Below are positions 12,101-21,485 of a DNA stretch of 64,000 bases, one piece after another. The notes under the pieces were generated by a model. It was not told the origin of the DNA and did not search any database. It worked only from the letters and a program-made list of their open reading frames with translations. The DNA is from Lepus europaeus (lineage: Eukaryota > Chordata > Mammalia > Lagomorpha > Leporidae): positions 51,407,612 through 51,471,611 of the forward strand of contig NC_084847.1 in assembly GCF_033115175.1 (NCBI RefSeq). The letters run 5' to 3'. Positions within the stretch are counted from its first letter, which is position 1; each line of letters starts with the position of its first letter. A program made the translations under genes and the position numbers.

Positions 12101-15100
12101 CAGGTGGCATGTAACCATTCTTAAACCAAGAATGTTGGTCCCCCTGGAGCCACAGAGTTCGCCTCTAGATCATTTGCATGTGCAAATAGTTCTTGGGGGA
12201 GCATGGGAGTTTGGAGCAGTGGGTAAGGCACTGCTTAGGGCTCCTGCATCCCATTCAAGTCCTGGCAGCACCACTTGCCATCCGTCTTCCTGCTAATGCG
12301 CACCTGGGAGGCAGCAGGTGATGGCTCAAGCCCTTGGGCCCCTGCCACCCACATGGGAGACCTGGATGGAGCTCCTGGCTCCTGGCTTCAGCCTGGCCGG
12401 GCCCTGGCTGTTGCAAGCATTTGGTAGTGAACCAGAGAATGGGAAAACTCTCTCTGCCTTTCAAATAAAACTGAAAATAAGTTATTTTGTTTTAAAAAGA
12501 ATGAATTTCAACCCTGAATATCTTGGGAAAAATGTGGTATCTTAAGGAAAAAATATTCTTGGGTCTGAGGTTGTGGCACGGTGGGTTAAACCACTGCCCG
12601 TGATGCTGGCATCCCATATCAGAGGGTCAATTCGAGGCCCAGCTGCTCCACTTCTGATCCAGCTCCCTGCTGATACACCTGGGAAAGCAGCAGAAGATGG
12701 CCCAAGTGCTTGGGCCCCTGCACCCACGTGGGAGACCCAGATGGAGCTCCTGGCTCCTGGCTTCAGACTGGCCGGGCCCTGACTGTTGTGAGCATTTAGA
12801 GAGTGAATCTGTGTCTGTCTGTCTACCTCTCAATTCAAAAGCAATTGTTTACATAAGATAGTAAGTTCCCCGGCCTCCCCCGCAGGGCCACCGAGTCCCT
12901 GGCTGCTCCCGCTGTGTGTGGGGGTCACATGTGCCCCGGTTCTCACAATAGTCCCACTGAGCTGTAGATGTCAGGCGGACGTCAGGGCTCGGCCTGTCTC
13001 ACCTGCTGCCTAGGGGACTAAAACAGGCTCCCTGGGATAGAGGCTCAGTTTTGGTAATTCCCAACCCCTCCCCCTCCCCCTCGCCCAGGGTGCTGTCAGT
13101 CAAGAGGTGGCGGCCTATAGGGTGGGGACTTGAAGCCTATGGGGGCGGGGACTAGGGAATGAGGAACCGCCCCCAGCCCTGAGCTGGGTGGGGGCTGCTG
13201 GGGGCAGAAGTCTTGATGGCCGTGCCCCGGGAACAGAGCAGCCTGCGAGAGCAGGAGCCCTGGGTGGGCACCCAGACCCCCGCCACAGGTAGGAGCTCAG
13301 CCCAGACCGGCTGGGGCTGGGAATCAACTGTCAATCCAGGGTGGCTGCTGGGTGGGGGTGGCCGTGGGTCACAAAGAACAGGCAGCCTGGTGTGGCCCCC
13401 TTGAGTGAGTGCTGTGTGCACTGCCACTCTGAGTGTCCCCAGGGGCCCCTCCCGGGGAGGTCAGACTGGAAACCCAGGGAGGGGCCAGGAGCCGCGGTAG
13501 GGGCACACTGGGTGAGGGAAGGCCTTGGAGGGGCTCAGGGCTCAGTGGGTGGCTGGGCCAGGAAGTGATTGCCCCAAGGTAGGGTGGGGACAGCATGGGC
13601 TGTCCATGGTAAGGGGACGGCTGGTGGCTCAGGACTGGGGCGGGCTTGCTGTGTGTGTGGTAGGCAGCTACAGTGAGCTGGAGCCTGGGCCCCCCAAGGT
13701 GGGGGGACCCACAGTCCCGGGTGGCATCAGTGACCCCTGGCCCTGTCCCACCCAGTCCCTCTATTTTATTGGACCGGCACAGAGACAGATCTCCCTGGTT
13801 CGCTCTCCGAATACCCACGACAGGCAGAGTCAGAAGCCACAAGCCCAGCCAGGTCTCCCACGCGGGTGGCCGGGACCCAAGCACCTGCTGCCTTGCAGGG
13901 TGCACATTAGCAGGAAGCTGGAGCCCGGAGCTGGACCTGGGAACCAGGCCCTCCTGGACTTGGGATGTGAACCTCCTGGGGTGGGGGGGGCAGCTGAGCC
14001 GCAGCACCAAAGGCCCACAGCAGCCGTGTCCGTCCAGTCTCTCGGTGGACAGCAAGGGGCCACCTGCTAGCCCTGTGCTGAGGAAAGACACACACGCACA
14101 TGGGTTGGACGCCCCCGGGTCCTGGGTCCCAGTGTCCTTAGCTGAGGTGGGGGGGAGGGGAGACTCCAGGGTGAGAGGCTCTCTTGGTGGGGGTGGGGGG
14201 CTGGAAGGGCAGAGTGAGGGCCCCCGGAGGCCTTGGGAGCTGGCGCAGACCACGGCTCGTCGGGTCAGAGAAAGGTGGCCGGAAGGGAGCGGGTAGGCGG
14301 GTGGCGCCCCGGCCCGGGATGTGGTCAGCCAGCTGCTTCCCAAAACCAGAATAGCCCAAGACTTACACAACCCGCACCCCAAACAATCCAGCCGCCCTCC
14401 TCCCCGGCGCCTTGGGCCTCCCGGCCCCCTCCCACTCCCAGTCCCGCCCCACCCGACTGTCAACCCCCCCAATAACACCCTGCTGTTGACCTCACAGCAA
14501 ACCCAGCTGGTCCCAGCGCCTCTGACCCCCTGACCTCGCTCACTTCTAACTCGCCCCGAACCCGTGCTGCCTTAGGGTGCCACAGCCCCCCACCCCACCC
14601 TCTCTGCACCCCATTCCTGGCCTCCAGCAGAACTGGCGTGGGGGGCAGACAGGGGCTGAGGATGGGGGCCCATTGGGCTTCTGGGGGTCTCTGCTCACCG
14701 CCCCCGCCGTGCCCACCCCAGCCCAGCCTCTGTCGCCGCTTCCCGTGAGACAGAAACGCCCCCAATTTCACAATCTCCTGTGTAAGCCCCCCCTTTTCCC
14801 GCCAGCACCCCCACCCCAGCCCCGGGGCCAGGGCCCAACGCCCTCTCTCCGCCCACTGCCTCCCAGCCCCCGCAGGAGCCCTAAGTGCCACCTCCCTGTG
14901 TGACTCAATTACAGATTTCTTCACCAACTACCGGCCCCCGCAGACGCCCGCACCCCCGAGCATCCCCGAGCCCCCCAGCTTTGGCCCCATGGCTGATTCC
15001 CTCTTCAGCAGCGGGGTCCTGGGCCCCGAGGTGCCCCCGGCCTCCACAGGTCCGGCCCAACTCTCAGCACACCACCGCCTGCAGGTGAGCCCACCTGGGT

Positions 15101-18100
15101 GAGAGCTGACCCCGGGGCCCTGCCTGTGTCTCAGCGTCCAGCTGGGCAGGGAGGACCCCGGGAAGCAGAACTGGACATGAGGGAGGTTGGGAGGGAGGCT
15201 GGGTGGAAGGCTTCCTGGAGGAGGGGGAATTGTGGGCCTCGGCGGGAAGAGATGGGCAGAGCGCGAACCAGGGGCAAGAAGGGCAGGGAAGCTGAGCGCA
15301 CAGGTTCAGGGCTCCCAGGAGCCCTCATTTTGGCTCGAGAGCTCCAGCTGTGCTTGACCTATTGCCCTCCTCGTTGTCACACCCCTTCTCCATCCTGGGC
15401 AGATCTCAGGGCTGTCAGAGTGGCCCACTGAGGAGGTCTCTTTCCCCCTCCCTTGCTGGAAGAAAGGGCAGTGTTTTGCTCACCAGCCCTGGCCACCGCC
15501 CAGGTGCACAAGCGCGCCCAGGTAGTGCCTGTGCAGTGAGCGAGAGGCTGGGGGAGGAACGAGAGATGCGCTGTGGCCGGCGGGGGATGTAGCAGGGAGT
15601 GGCCGGTGGCGTGGACGGGCTGCTGTGTGGATTCCAAGACGCACTGCTTGGTGTCTCCATGAATGGGCCGGTGGGTGGGTGAGAGGCTCGGGGGGCGGGG
15701 TGCACAGGTGGCTCGGGGATGGGCGGATCACTGATGGATGGGTTGGTGGATGAGTGATGGGTGGTGGGGCCGGGGCAGGGATAGGCAGGTGAGCGAGCTC
15801 TGAGAGGAGGGGGTGCCTGGATGGAGGATGGGTGGATGGAGCCTGGGTGGATGGAGCCTGGGTGGGTGGACTGGTCCGTGGGCAGACTGGCGCATGCGTT
15901 AGGAGACAGGCTGCTCATTGGGGCAATGAATGGAAGGCAGGAAATCTATTGTTCTTTGTGAGGCTGAGAGTCCCCTCTGCTCACCAGAGTAGAATCTCCC
16001 TGCTGTGTGTTGTGTATGTGTGTGTGTGACTGCATGTGCATATGTGTGTGCATGTGTGCGACCACACGCATGTACACGTATGTGTGCGACCACGCGCATG
16101 TATACGTATGTGTTCGACTACACGCATATACACGTATGTGTGTGACCACGCGCATGTATACGTACGTGTGCGAGTGTGTGCATGCATGTGGGTGTGCATG
16201 TGTGTGTATGTTGGAAGGCAGGGGTCATTTCCCCTCCCCCCCCCAGTGTCCGGTCCACACTTCACCCAGGGCAGGAGCTGTGTGGGGGCTGCAGGGGCCC
16301 ACTCTCTGCTCTCTATTCTCTGTCCACCCCTCTGCCCCCCCAACAAGGCTCGGAGCAGCTGCCCTGGCTCCTTGGACCCCAGTGCCTTCCTGAGTTCGGA
16401 CTTCCTCCTTCCCGAAGACCCCAAGCCCAAACTCCCGCCCCACCCTGCGCCCCCACCTCTCCTGCAATGCCCCAGCCTCACCAAGGTGCCGGGCCTGGAG
16501 CCCTGCCCCCCGGCCCCCTTCCCTGCCATGGGGCCCTCGCAGGCTGCTTTGCCGCAGGGAGAGTCTGTCTTCCCGCCCAGGTTCCCTTTCCCGACTGCCC
16601 CTCCTGCCCCAGGCGTGTCCCCGCTGCCTGCTCCCACCCCCTTCCTGCCCGCCCCCCAGCAGGTACAAGGCCCTGCCCCCACCACTTTCCCCCTGGGCCA
16701 CCTCCCCGCTGGGTACCCAGAGCCTGCCTTCGGGCCTGGCTTCGCAGTGCCTCAGGGCGTGCGGCCCAGAGGCAAGCCCCCCACCGCATCCCTTGGGGGG
16801 CAGAAAGCCAGCCCCCCGACCCTGGCCCCTGCCACAGCCCGGAGCAACAACCCCTGTCTCACGCAGCTGCTCACTGCAGGTGAGACCCGGGGCAAAGCGG
16901 CCCGAGGGGGAGGAGTGGACCAGTCATGGGAGGGGGGCTGGGGGCAGGCCCAGCAGGGAGGGGCGTGCAGGAGGTGAGGAGTTAGGGACCCCAGCCGGCT
17001 GTGCCTGAGAGGACTGGGGTCCCGGTCCTGAGCCATGATGGGGCTGGGGCCGGCCCGAGCGGCCCTCACGGTCCTGCCTGCGCACAGCCAAACCTGAGCA
17101 CGCCCTGGAGCCGCCGCTGGCCCCCGGTGCTCTCCTCCGGCCCACGGAGTCCCCCGTAAGTTGGTGGTCACTGGGAGGGAGGTGGTGGGGGGCCCGGGGA
17201 CTATCCCCACCCCCTAACCCTCTGCCCTGCTCCATCACAGCAGGAGCCCACCCCTGAATTCTCCTGCGCCTTCTATGCCCCCGCCCTGGCCCCTACGCCA
17301 CCCAGGAGACCGCCAGGCCCGGCTGCCCCGGCCGCTCCCAGACCCCTGATTGTCCCCAAGGTGGAAAGACTCTCGCCCCCGGCACCCAGCGGTAAAGAGG
17401 GGTCCCAGGGACTCTAAGGGACGGAGAGGCTGAGGGGGACAGGGCAGTGGGACCCTCTCGCCTGTGTGTCGGTCTGTCTGTGGGCCCCTCTGTCCCCCCT
17501 ACAGGCAGTGAGCAGCGGCTGTCAGCGGAGCTCAGCTCCGCGCCCTGCCCGGCGGCCCTGAGCCTGCGAGCCTCTCCTGCTCAACCCATCCAGAGCCGCG
17601 GCCGTCCAGACAACAAGGTGGGGGCGTCGTCCCCCTGGCTCCGAGCCCGGGTCTGCCACCCTCAGGCTCGCCCGGGTCCCCGCCTGGGCTCACCCGGTGT
17701 CTGCCCCCCAAGACCGAGAGCCGGCGCATCACACACATCTCTGCGGAGCAGAAGCGGCGCTTCAACATAAAGCTGGGGTTCGACACCCTTCACGGCCTTG
17801 TGAGCACGCTCAGCGCCCAGCCCAGCATCAAGGTGCAACCCCCATACCCTGGCTGGCGCCCCCTGCCCACCGCCACCACGGGGCCCCTTCCTGGACCTCC
17901 CTGCCCATGACCGCGTCTCCTCCCGCCGAGCGCTGTGCAACGGGAGGGTCCCCCCGACACACACACACATACACCCCGGGGTCCGGAGCCGGGGTAGAGG
18001 CGGCCCCCGGCGCCTGAGCGCGCCCTGCTGGCGGCCGCAGGTGAGCAAGGCCACCACGCTCCAGAAGACGGCCGAATACATCGTCATGCTGCAGCAGGAG

Positions 18101-19156
18101 CGCGCGGCCATGCAGGAGGAGGCCCAGCAGCTGCGCGACGAGATCGAAGAGCTCAACGCCGCCATCAAGTAGGCGCGCGCCGGGGCCTCCTGGGGAGGGC
18201 CGGGGCCGTCTGCCTCCCAGCCCTGAGCGTGTCCGCCTGCGCCCGCCCGCAGCCTGTGCCAGCAGCAGCTGCCCGCCACCGGGGTGCCCATCACGCACCA
18301 GCGTTTCGACCAGATGCGAGACATGTTCGATGACTACGTGCGGACGCGCACGCTGCACAACTGGAAGTTCTGGGTGGTATCCTAGCGCTCGTGCTAGCCC
18401 AGGGCTGCTCCCAGGGGAGGGACAGTGGGGGAGGGGGCGGGCTGTGGGGCTGCCTCCTGCTCCCTGACCCCTGGCTTCTCGGCCAGCACAAAGGGCCGTG
18501 GAGGGACTGGGAGAAGACCGTAGGAGTCAGAGCCTTGGTGGGGATGGGCCGGGCGCAGCAGCGCGAGTCACCGGAGCCCGTGGTTGGACGGTGTCCAGGC
18601 CCCACCATCCCCTGGTGAGCGCCGAGCGTCAGGGCTAGGGTGAGTGGGGCTGTGGGGGCACCAGCCTGACCTCAGACCCGCTCCTTGACCTGGGACCAGT
18701 TCAGCATCCTCATCCGACCCCTGTTCGAGTCCTTCAACGGCATGGTGTCCACGGCCAGCCTGCACAGCCTCCGCCAGACCTCGCTGGCCTGGCTGGACCA
18801 GTACTGCTCCCTGCCGGCTCTCCGGCCAAGTACGTGAGCCACCTTGCCCCAAGGGTGGAGGGGTCAGCCCTGCTCAGACCCCAGGTCCCTCTGGCCTCCC
18901 ACACAGCCTGGGATCTGCCCCACCACGCCCCCTACAGGGTCTCCCCACCACCACCACCAGCACCACTTGTCCGCAGCATCCAAGGGTGTAGGGCCTGACC
19001 CCAGGTGACAGTCTGTCTCCCCACTGCCTCCCCCTAGCCGTGTTGAACTCCCTACGCCAGCTGAGCACGACCACCAGTATCCTGACCGACCCGGGCCGCG
19101 TACCTGAGCAAGCCACGCGGGCAGTCACAGAGGGCACCCTTGGCAAACCGCTGTAG
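2867..19156 (+). CDS. MLXIPL: MLXIPL / ChREBP, carbohydrate-response element-binding protein (17 coding exons, 851 aa)
   Basis: Glucose-activated bHLH-leucine-zipper transcription factor; with MLX it binds carbohydrate response elements (paired E-boxes) of lipogenic and glycolytic genes, shuttling between cytosol and nucleus. Exons: 2867-3159, 6103-6209, 10039-10121, 10243-10332, 10589-10633, 11047-11248, 11356-11436, 14915-15084, 16348-16879, 17088-17155, 17241-17391, 17505-17617, 17713-17832, 18041-18168, 18253-18376, 18700-18829, 19038-19156. All introns are GT-AG and the joined length is 2556 nt in one open frame; the human protein has 852 aa. Seen in order: NES1-like [10 protein letters not shown] (5-14), NES2 [10 protein letters not shown] (86-95), a 14-3-3-binding helix region (~116-135), a basic NLS (158-173), phosphosites S140 and S196, the glucose-sensing LID/GRACE region (~37-300), a proline-rich middle (~301-645), bHLH (646-~700; H653, E657, R661), leucine zipper (~700-728) and a C-terminal dimerisation/cytoplasmic-localisation domain. 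ATG context gtggccATGg is Kozak-like. Confidence 0.97.
5648..5668. repeat. (CA)n microsatellite, MLXIPL intron 1
   Basis: acacgcacacacacacacac run, about ten CA units. Confidence 0.85.
5852..5875. repeat. poly-T tract, MLXIPL intron 1
   Basis: About 23 T residues with no recognisable SINE body next to it. Confidence 0.8.
6103..6209 (+). CDS. MLXIPL: MLXIPL exon 2
   Basis: Residues 98-133: [18 protein letters not shown] onward through WRAWYIQ. This is the conserved helix that binds 14-3-3. Acceptor ggccgcag|tggc; donor cagt|gtgagt. Confidence 0.97.
6590..6765 (+). mobile_element. MIR SINE relic, MLXIPL intron 2
   Basis: Contains the MIR core ctatgtgacttcgggcaggt followed by ctaacctctctgaactctca and a degraded 3' part. 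Confidence 0.7.
7490..7615 (+). mobile_element. MIR SINE relic, MLXIPL intron 2
   Basis: Contains tatgtggcctcagtcatctt and ccccatctgtaaaatgggta, the 3' half of MIR. Confidence 0.6.
8320..8548 (+). mobile_element. CSINE, older, 5' part degraded
   Basis: From ctctgggttccggcttcccg through gggaggcagcgggtgatggc to the tail tttcaaataagttaaatt. Confidence 0.8.
8553..8877 (+). mobile_element. CSINE, young subfamily
   Basis: Head gccggcgccgcggctcacta, tail gcctgtcaaaaaaaa; aaaagtcc repeated at both flanks. Inserted next to the older copy's tail. Confidence 0.92.
10039..10121 (+). CDS. MLXIPL: MLXIPL exon 3
   Basis: Residues 134-161: [18 protein letters not shown] and HRKPE. It carries S140 in an RRKS context, a known regulatory phosphosite, and the start of the nuclear localisation signal. 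Acceptor ccctcag|atgtg; donor ggag|gtagcg. Confidence 0.97.
10243..10332 (+). CDS. MLXIPL: MLXIPL exon 4, contains the ChREBP-beta start codon
   Basis: Residues 162-191, [19 protein letters not shown] and the following IYYKKR. The methionine at 178 (ATG 10291-10293) is where the shorter beta isoform starts in human and mouse. Acceptor cctccgcag|gcc; donor aagagg|gtcagt. Confidence 0.96.
10589..10633 (+). CDS. MLXIPL: MLXIPL exon 5 (45 nt micro-exon)
   Basis: Residues 192-206, [16 protein letters not shown]196 is the classical PKA site; the residue before it is serine here and proline in human as I recall it. Acceptor tcctgcag|ctc; donor aagcag|gtgcgt. Confidence 0.95.
11047..11248 (+). CDS. 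MLXIPL: MLXIPL exon 6
   Basis: Residues 207-273 within the glucose-response activation conserved element (GRACE), including [18 protein letters not shown] and [14 protein letters not shown]. Acceptor caccag|ccg; donor gatg|gtgagg. Confidence 0.96.
11356..11436 (+). CDS. MLXIPL: MLXIPL exon 7
   Basis: Residues 274-300, [20 protein letters not shown] then DDFMEIS. End of the glucose-sensing module. Acceptor ctgcag|ccta; donor tcag|gtgggc. Confidence 0.96.
11562..11838 (-). mobile_element. CSINE, MLXIPL intron 7
   Basis: tgatttgaaagtcagagaga through ggagcagccgggactcgaac; the head is truncated where the next copy begins. Confidence 0.85.
11839..12110 (-). mobile_element. CSINE, older, abutting the previous copy
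   Basis: ttgtttgagaggcagagaga, gggccagagccggaagctgg, cccacgtgggcggcaggga; head degraded. Confidence 0.75.
12198..12500 (+). mobile_element. CSINE, older
   Basis: gagcagtgggtaaggcactg through gcagcaggtgatggctcaag to ctttcaaataaaactgaaaa. Confidence 0.8.
12560..12850 (+). mobile_element. CSINE
   Basis: gaggttgtggcacggtgggt, ggcatcccatatcagagggt, agatggcccaagtgcttggg; A-rich tail absent or eroded. Confidence 0.85.
13757..14005 (-). mobile_element. CSINE, old, MLXIPL intron 7
   Basis: aggcagagtcagaagccaca, caggtctcccacgcgggtgg, gcacattagcaggaagctgg; strongly diverged. Confidence 0.65.
14915..15084 (+). CDS. MLXIPL: MLXIPL exon 8
   Basis: Residues 301-357, beginning DFFTNY, then a proline-rich stretch and [15 protein letters not shown]. 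Acceptor attacag|attt; donor ctgcag|gtgagc. Confidence 0.95.
15655..15880. repeat. degenerate GGAT/GGTG-rich simple repeat, MLXIPL intron 8
   Basis: Imperfect ggatgg, gtgggt and gatggg motifs over 220 bp, including a perfect direct repeat of gcctgggtggatgga near 15840-15872. Confidence 0.7.
16003..16215. repeat. TG/CA-rich repeat with 28-bp periodic core, MLXIPL intron 8
   Basis: A (TG)n-type tract containing four consecutive 28-bp units starting at 16068, 16096, 16124 and 16152, of the form gcatgtatacgtatgtg followed by tgcgaccacgc. Mostly alternating purine-pyrimidine. It ends about 130 bases before exon 9. Confidence 0.9.
16348..16879 (+). CDS. MLXIPL: MLXIPL exon 9 (532 nt, proline-rich)
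   Basis: Residues 358-534, the longest exon, encoding the proline-rich transactivation region with [18 protein letters not shown] near its start and [12 protein letters not shown] at its end. Acceptor caacaag|gctcgg, with a weak pyrimidine tract; donor gcag|gtgaga. Confidence 0.95.
17088..17155 (+). CDS. MLXIPL: MLXIPL exon 10
   Basis: Residues 535-557, [18 protein letters not shown] then TESP. Acceptor cgcacag|cca; donor tccccc|gtaagt. Confidence 0.93.
17241..17391 (+). CDS. MLXIPL: MLXIPL exon 11 (possible NAGNAG acceptor)
   Basis: Residues 558-607, [14 protein letters not shown] through [13 protein letters not shown]. The acceptor reads cacag|cag|gag, so splicing could start at 17241 or 17244. 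The first was used because human retains the matching glutamine. Donor cagcg|gtaaag. Confidence 0.9.
17505..17617 (+). CDS. MLXIPL: MLXIPL exon 12
   Basis: Residues 608-645, [16 protein letters not shown] through [12 protein letters not shown], the linker before the bHLH. Acceptor cctacag|gca; donor aacaag|gtgggg. Confidence 0.94.
17713..17832 (+). CDS. MLXIPL: MLXIPL exon 13 (bHLH)
   Basis: Residues 646-685: [20 protein letters not shown], then helix 1 GFDTLHGLV and the loop. H653, E657 and R661 are the E-box-reading residues of class B bHLH proteins. Acceptor cccaag|acc; donor atcaag|gtgcaa. Confidence 0.97.
18041..18168 (+). CDS. MLXIPL: MLXIPL exon 14 (helix 2 and zipper)
   Basis: Residues 686-727, [20 protein letters not shown], then the heptad-containing coiled coil ending EIEELNAAI. 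Acceptor gccgcag|gtg; donor atcaa|gtaggc. Confidence 0.97.
18253..18376 (+). CDS. MLXIPL: MLXIPL exon 15
   Basis: Residues 728-769, [20 protein letters not shown] through HNWKFWV, the conserved C-terminal domain. Acceptor cccgcag|cctg; donor tgggtg|gtatcc is a weaker donor. Confidence 0.96.
18700..18829 (+). CDS. MLXIPL: MLXIPL exon 16
   Basis: Residues 770-812, [20 protein letters not shown] through [10 protein letters not shown], the dimerisation and cytoplasmic-retention domain. Acceptor gaccag|ttc; donor ccaa|gtacgt. Confidence 0.96.
19038..19156 (+). CDS. MLXIPL: MLXIPL exon 17 (terminal coding exon)
   Basis: Residues 813-851, [20 protein letters not shown] through [11 protein letters not shown], then TAG at 19154-19156. 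Acceptor ccctag|ccg. Confidence 0.96.
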
Positions 19157-19611
19157 TCCCGGCCAGACCCGGCTGCCCTGGGGCTGCCTTCCCCGGGCAT
19201 GCGCTCCCCTGCTGCCCCAGGCCCTGGCTCTGCCCCTCCCCTGAGGATGGATTGAGCCAGGCCCCCCGAGTCTCATACTGTGCGCCTCCGAAGTGGGCCT
19301 CTGTCTTCCAATCTACCAAAATGGACACACGGAGGCTTCCAGCAGCCGACATCCCCAAGGCCTTAGCAACAACCATGACATTAGCACCTACACTGGTGAC
19401 TCTGGGAGTTCAAAGGCGGAAGAGGTCAACCCCACCTGCTCCCTGACAGTGGGGCACGGTGTGGGGGGCTGGGGAGGGCCCCTGGGGTGAAGCCAGAAAG
19501 ACCTGACCCTGGGAGAGACCAGGGCAGGCATCGCATGTGTGTGTGTGTGCGCATGTGTGAGTGTGTTTTGTAAAGAATTCTTAACCAATAAAAGCAAAAA
19601 CCGCCTTGCCA
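19157..19611 (+). other. MLXIPL: MLXIPL 3' UTR
   Basis: From the stop codon to about 20 bases beyond the first AATAAA. It includes a short TG-rich repeat at 19535-19566. The exact cleavage site is inferred. Confidence 0.75.
19587..19592 (+). terminator. MLXIPL: MLXIPL polyadenylation signal AATAAA
   Basis: First canonical AATAAA after the stop codon, outside any SINE tail, followed by a T/G-rich stretch (agttttgtccgtgtg) that could act as downstream element. Confidence 0.85.
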
Positions 19612-19817
19612 GTTTTGTCCGTGTGACTGTCACGTGCCTTGTTGGTGGCGGTGGGAGGAGTTGGGAGTCCCTGACCTTGACCTCTGACTCAGGGCGGTGG
19701 GGAGAGGTGGGCTGGGCTGAGAATAGGTACATGCGGGAAGACCAGTTAGCAGGCTGCTGTGTGTGTCCAGATGGGGTCAGGGCCTGGCTCCCATGCAGGA
19801 AATCCTCCTTCCAGGCC

Positions 19818-19820
<3 letters not shown>

Positions 19821-19866
<46 letters not shown>
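19821..19866. repeat. (GA)n microsatellite downstream of MLXIPL
   Basis: About 23 uninterrupted AG dinucleotides, 260 bp past the MLXIPL polyadenylation signal. Confidence 0.95.
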
Positions 19867-19867
<1 letters not shown>

Positions 19868-20226
19868 CCAGGGAGGCTGCCTTCGGGGCTGGAAGAGGGC
19901 GGAGCTAGGACGATGGGAGTGGAGGTGCCACTATTTCCGGCTGGCCTGATGGGGACCAGGCCGCAGCCTGCAGCTCTGTCTCCCCTTCTGTGGAGCTGGC
20001 GTTCAGTGGGACATCTGTACACACCTGCGGGTTGTAAGCAATGCACACACAGGCTTCTGTGGGCTGTCGGTTCTCATCTGAGCCGGCAAAGAACAAGCCC
20101 AGAAGTGCTTGGTGTTTCCCACAAGCCACACACCCCCCACTCTGAGTGCTTTGTTAAGTACTCACTCACTGCGTTCTCACAGCACCTGCCTTGGAGCCTT
20201 GCTGTGAGGACGGAGGTGTCAAAGCC

Positions 20227-20553
20227 AGGGGCCTGCCTTGTGGCACAGCGGGTGACGCTGCTGCTGGCCAAGCCTGCAAACCCCACATCCGAGCGCTGCT
20301 TCCAGTCCTGGAACTGCTCTGTTTCCGATCCAGCTCCCTGCTGATGCGCCTGGGAAAGCAGCAGGGGATGGCCCAAGGGCTTGCATCCCTGTACCCACAT
20401 GGGAGACCCGGATGGAGTTCCTGGCAGCCTGGCCCAGCCCCAGCAGATGCAGCCATCTGGGGAATGAACCAGTGGATACAAGATTCTCTCTCTCGCTCTT
20501 GCTCTCTCCCCCAGCCCATAACGCTGTCTTTAAAATACATATATTTTTAAAAG
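20227..20553 (+). mobile_element. CSINE
   Basis: ggggcctgccttgtggcaca to taaaatacatatatttttaa; full length but diverged. Confidence 0.85.
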
Positions 20554-20830
20554 GTGGGCATTTGGCCCAAAGTTAAGATGCTGAGTAAGACACCCACATC
20601 CCACGCCTGGGCTCCTGCCCTGGCTCCACTCCCCATCCTAGCTTCCTGCAAATGTGCCCCTGGGAGGCAGCAGACGATGGCTCAGGGAGTTGAGTCCCTA
20701 CATCCGGGCAACACGGCAGCGGCCAGGGTGTGGTGGTGCCCTGACGCGGGACAGGGAGGGCTGGGCGGCTCTCAGTGCAGCTACTGCCAGTGAGGAGGGA
20801 GAGCACCCCACCACCAGATGGCACAAGTGA
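20554..20830 (+). mobile_element. CSINE, old, degraded
   Basis: gtgggcatttggcccaaagt, cctgggaggcagcagacgat; the 3' half is barely recognisable. Confidence 0.55.
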
Positions 20831-20949
20831 CGTGGCGCAGGCAGCCCTGCCCAAGGACCCCCAGCACGTCCAGGGGTCCTGCTGTGCTGAGCCGGACGCC
20901 TGCGTTCATCCTGCTAGAGTGGGCTTGTGCACGCTAAGGCACAACTGAG

Positions 20950-21115
20950 TGATTACGTGTCACTTGTCACCACCGTGCCCGGTCTGGGAGACCATGTGTA
21001 AGTTCATTCCCATTTAGCAAGTGACAAACAGAGGCACAAGGAGGCCGAGTGATTTGCCCAAGGTTTCGTGGCCTTGGTCACCGAGTGGCTCGGGTGCTCG
21101 CCCAGACAGTGGGCG
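20950..21115 (-). mobile_element. MIR SINE relic (reverse)
   Basis: Reads as reversed MIR: cccatttagcaagtgacaaa, cagaggcacaaggaggccga, gtgatttgcccaaggtttcg. Confidence 0.7.
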
Positions 21116-21365
21116 GCCAGACCATCTGCTCTCAGTCCGTCCTCTGCACGGCGGGGTGGCAGGTGCACCCAGCGCCCTGAGCGTGCTGTGCTGCTGCAGC
21201 CAGACTGGAAGCTGCTCTGTGCAGGGGAAAATCCCGGCGGTCTGTGCGCGGCTGTTTTCACCCACTTACCCTCTTGCTGGAAAGTTCCCCATAAAACACC
21301 CCCACCCCCCCACCCCCGGTGCCCAACCCTGTGTTTCTCTCTAGATGCCTTCTCCCCTGGGGCAT

Positions 21366-21376
21366 CCTTTTTGTAA

Positions 21377-21411
<35 letters not shown>

Positions 21412-21485
21412 ATTGAGAGAGCGAGCAAGCACTCTTCCATCCCCTGGGTCACTCCCAGGCTGCGCACCAGCAGGGAACTGGAGCA
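21366..21485 (-). mobile_element. CSINE fragment with expanded tail
   Basis: Tail (AATA)n, then ttgagagagcgagcaagcac and ccagcagggaactggagcag; central part deleted. Confidence 0.6.
21375..21414. repeat. (AATA)n microsatellite
   Basis: Ten tetranucleotide units at the tail end of a minus-strand CSINE fragment, probably expanded from the SINE tail. Confidence 0.9.

Larger units (their letters stand above)
11437..14914 (+). other. MLXIPL: MLXIPL intron 7
   Basis: 3.5 kb. Five CSINEs, a C-rich 3' end (14380-14880) and the phase-compatible exon-like segment at 13208-13288. Confidence 0.8.

Noticed and set aside
20191-20550. Open frames of 60-150 codons across CSINEs with phrases like SLGPCTCVGDPEEAPGSW
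   Set aside because: The same peptide recurs at dozens of SINE copies on both strands; it is translated repeat sequence.
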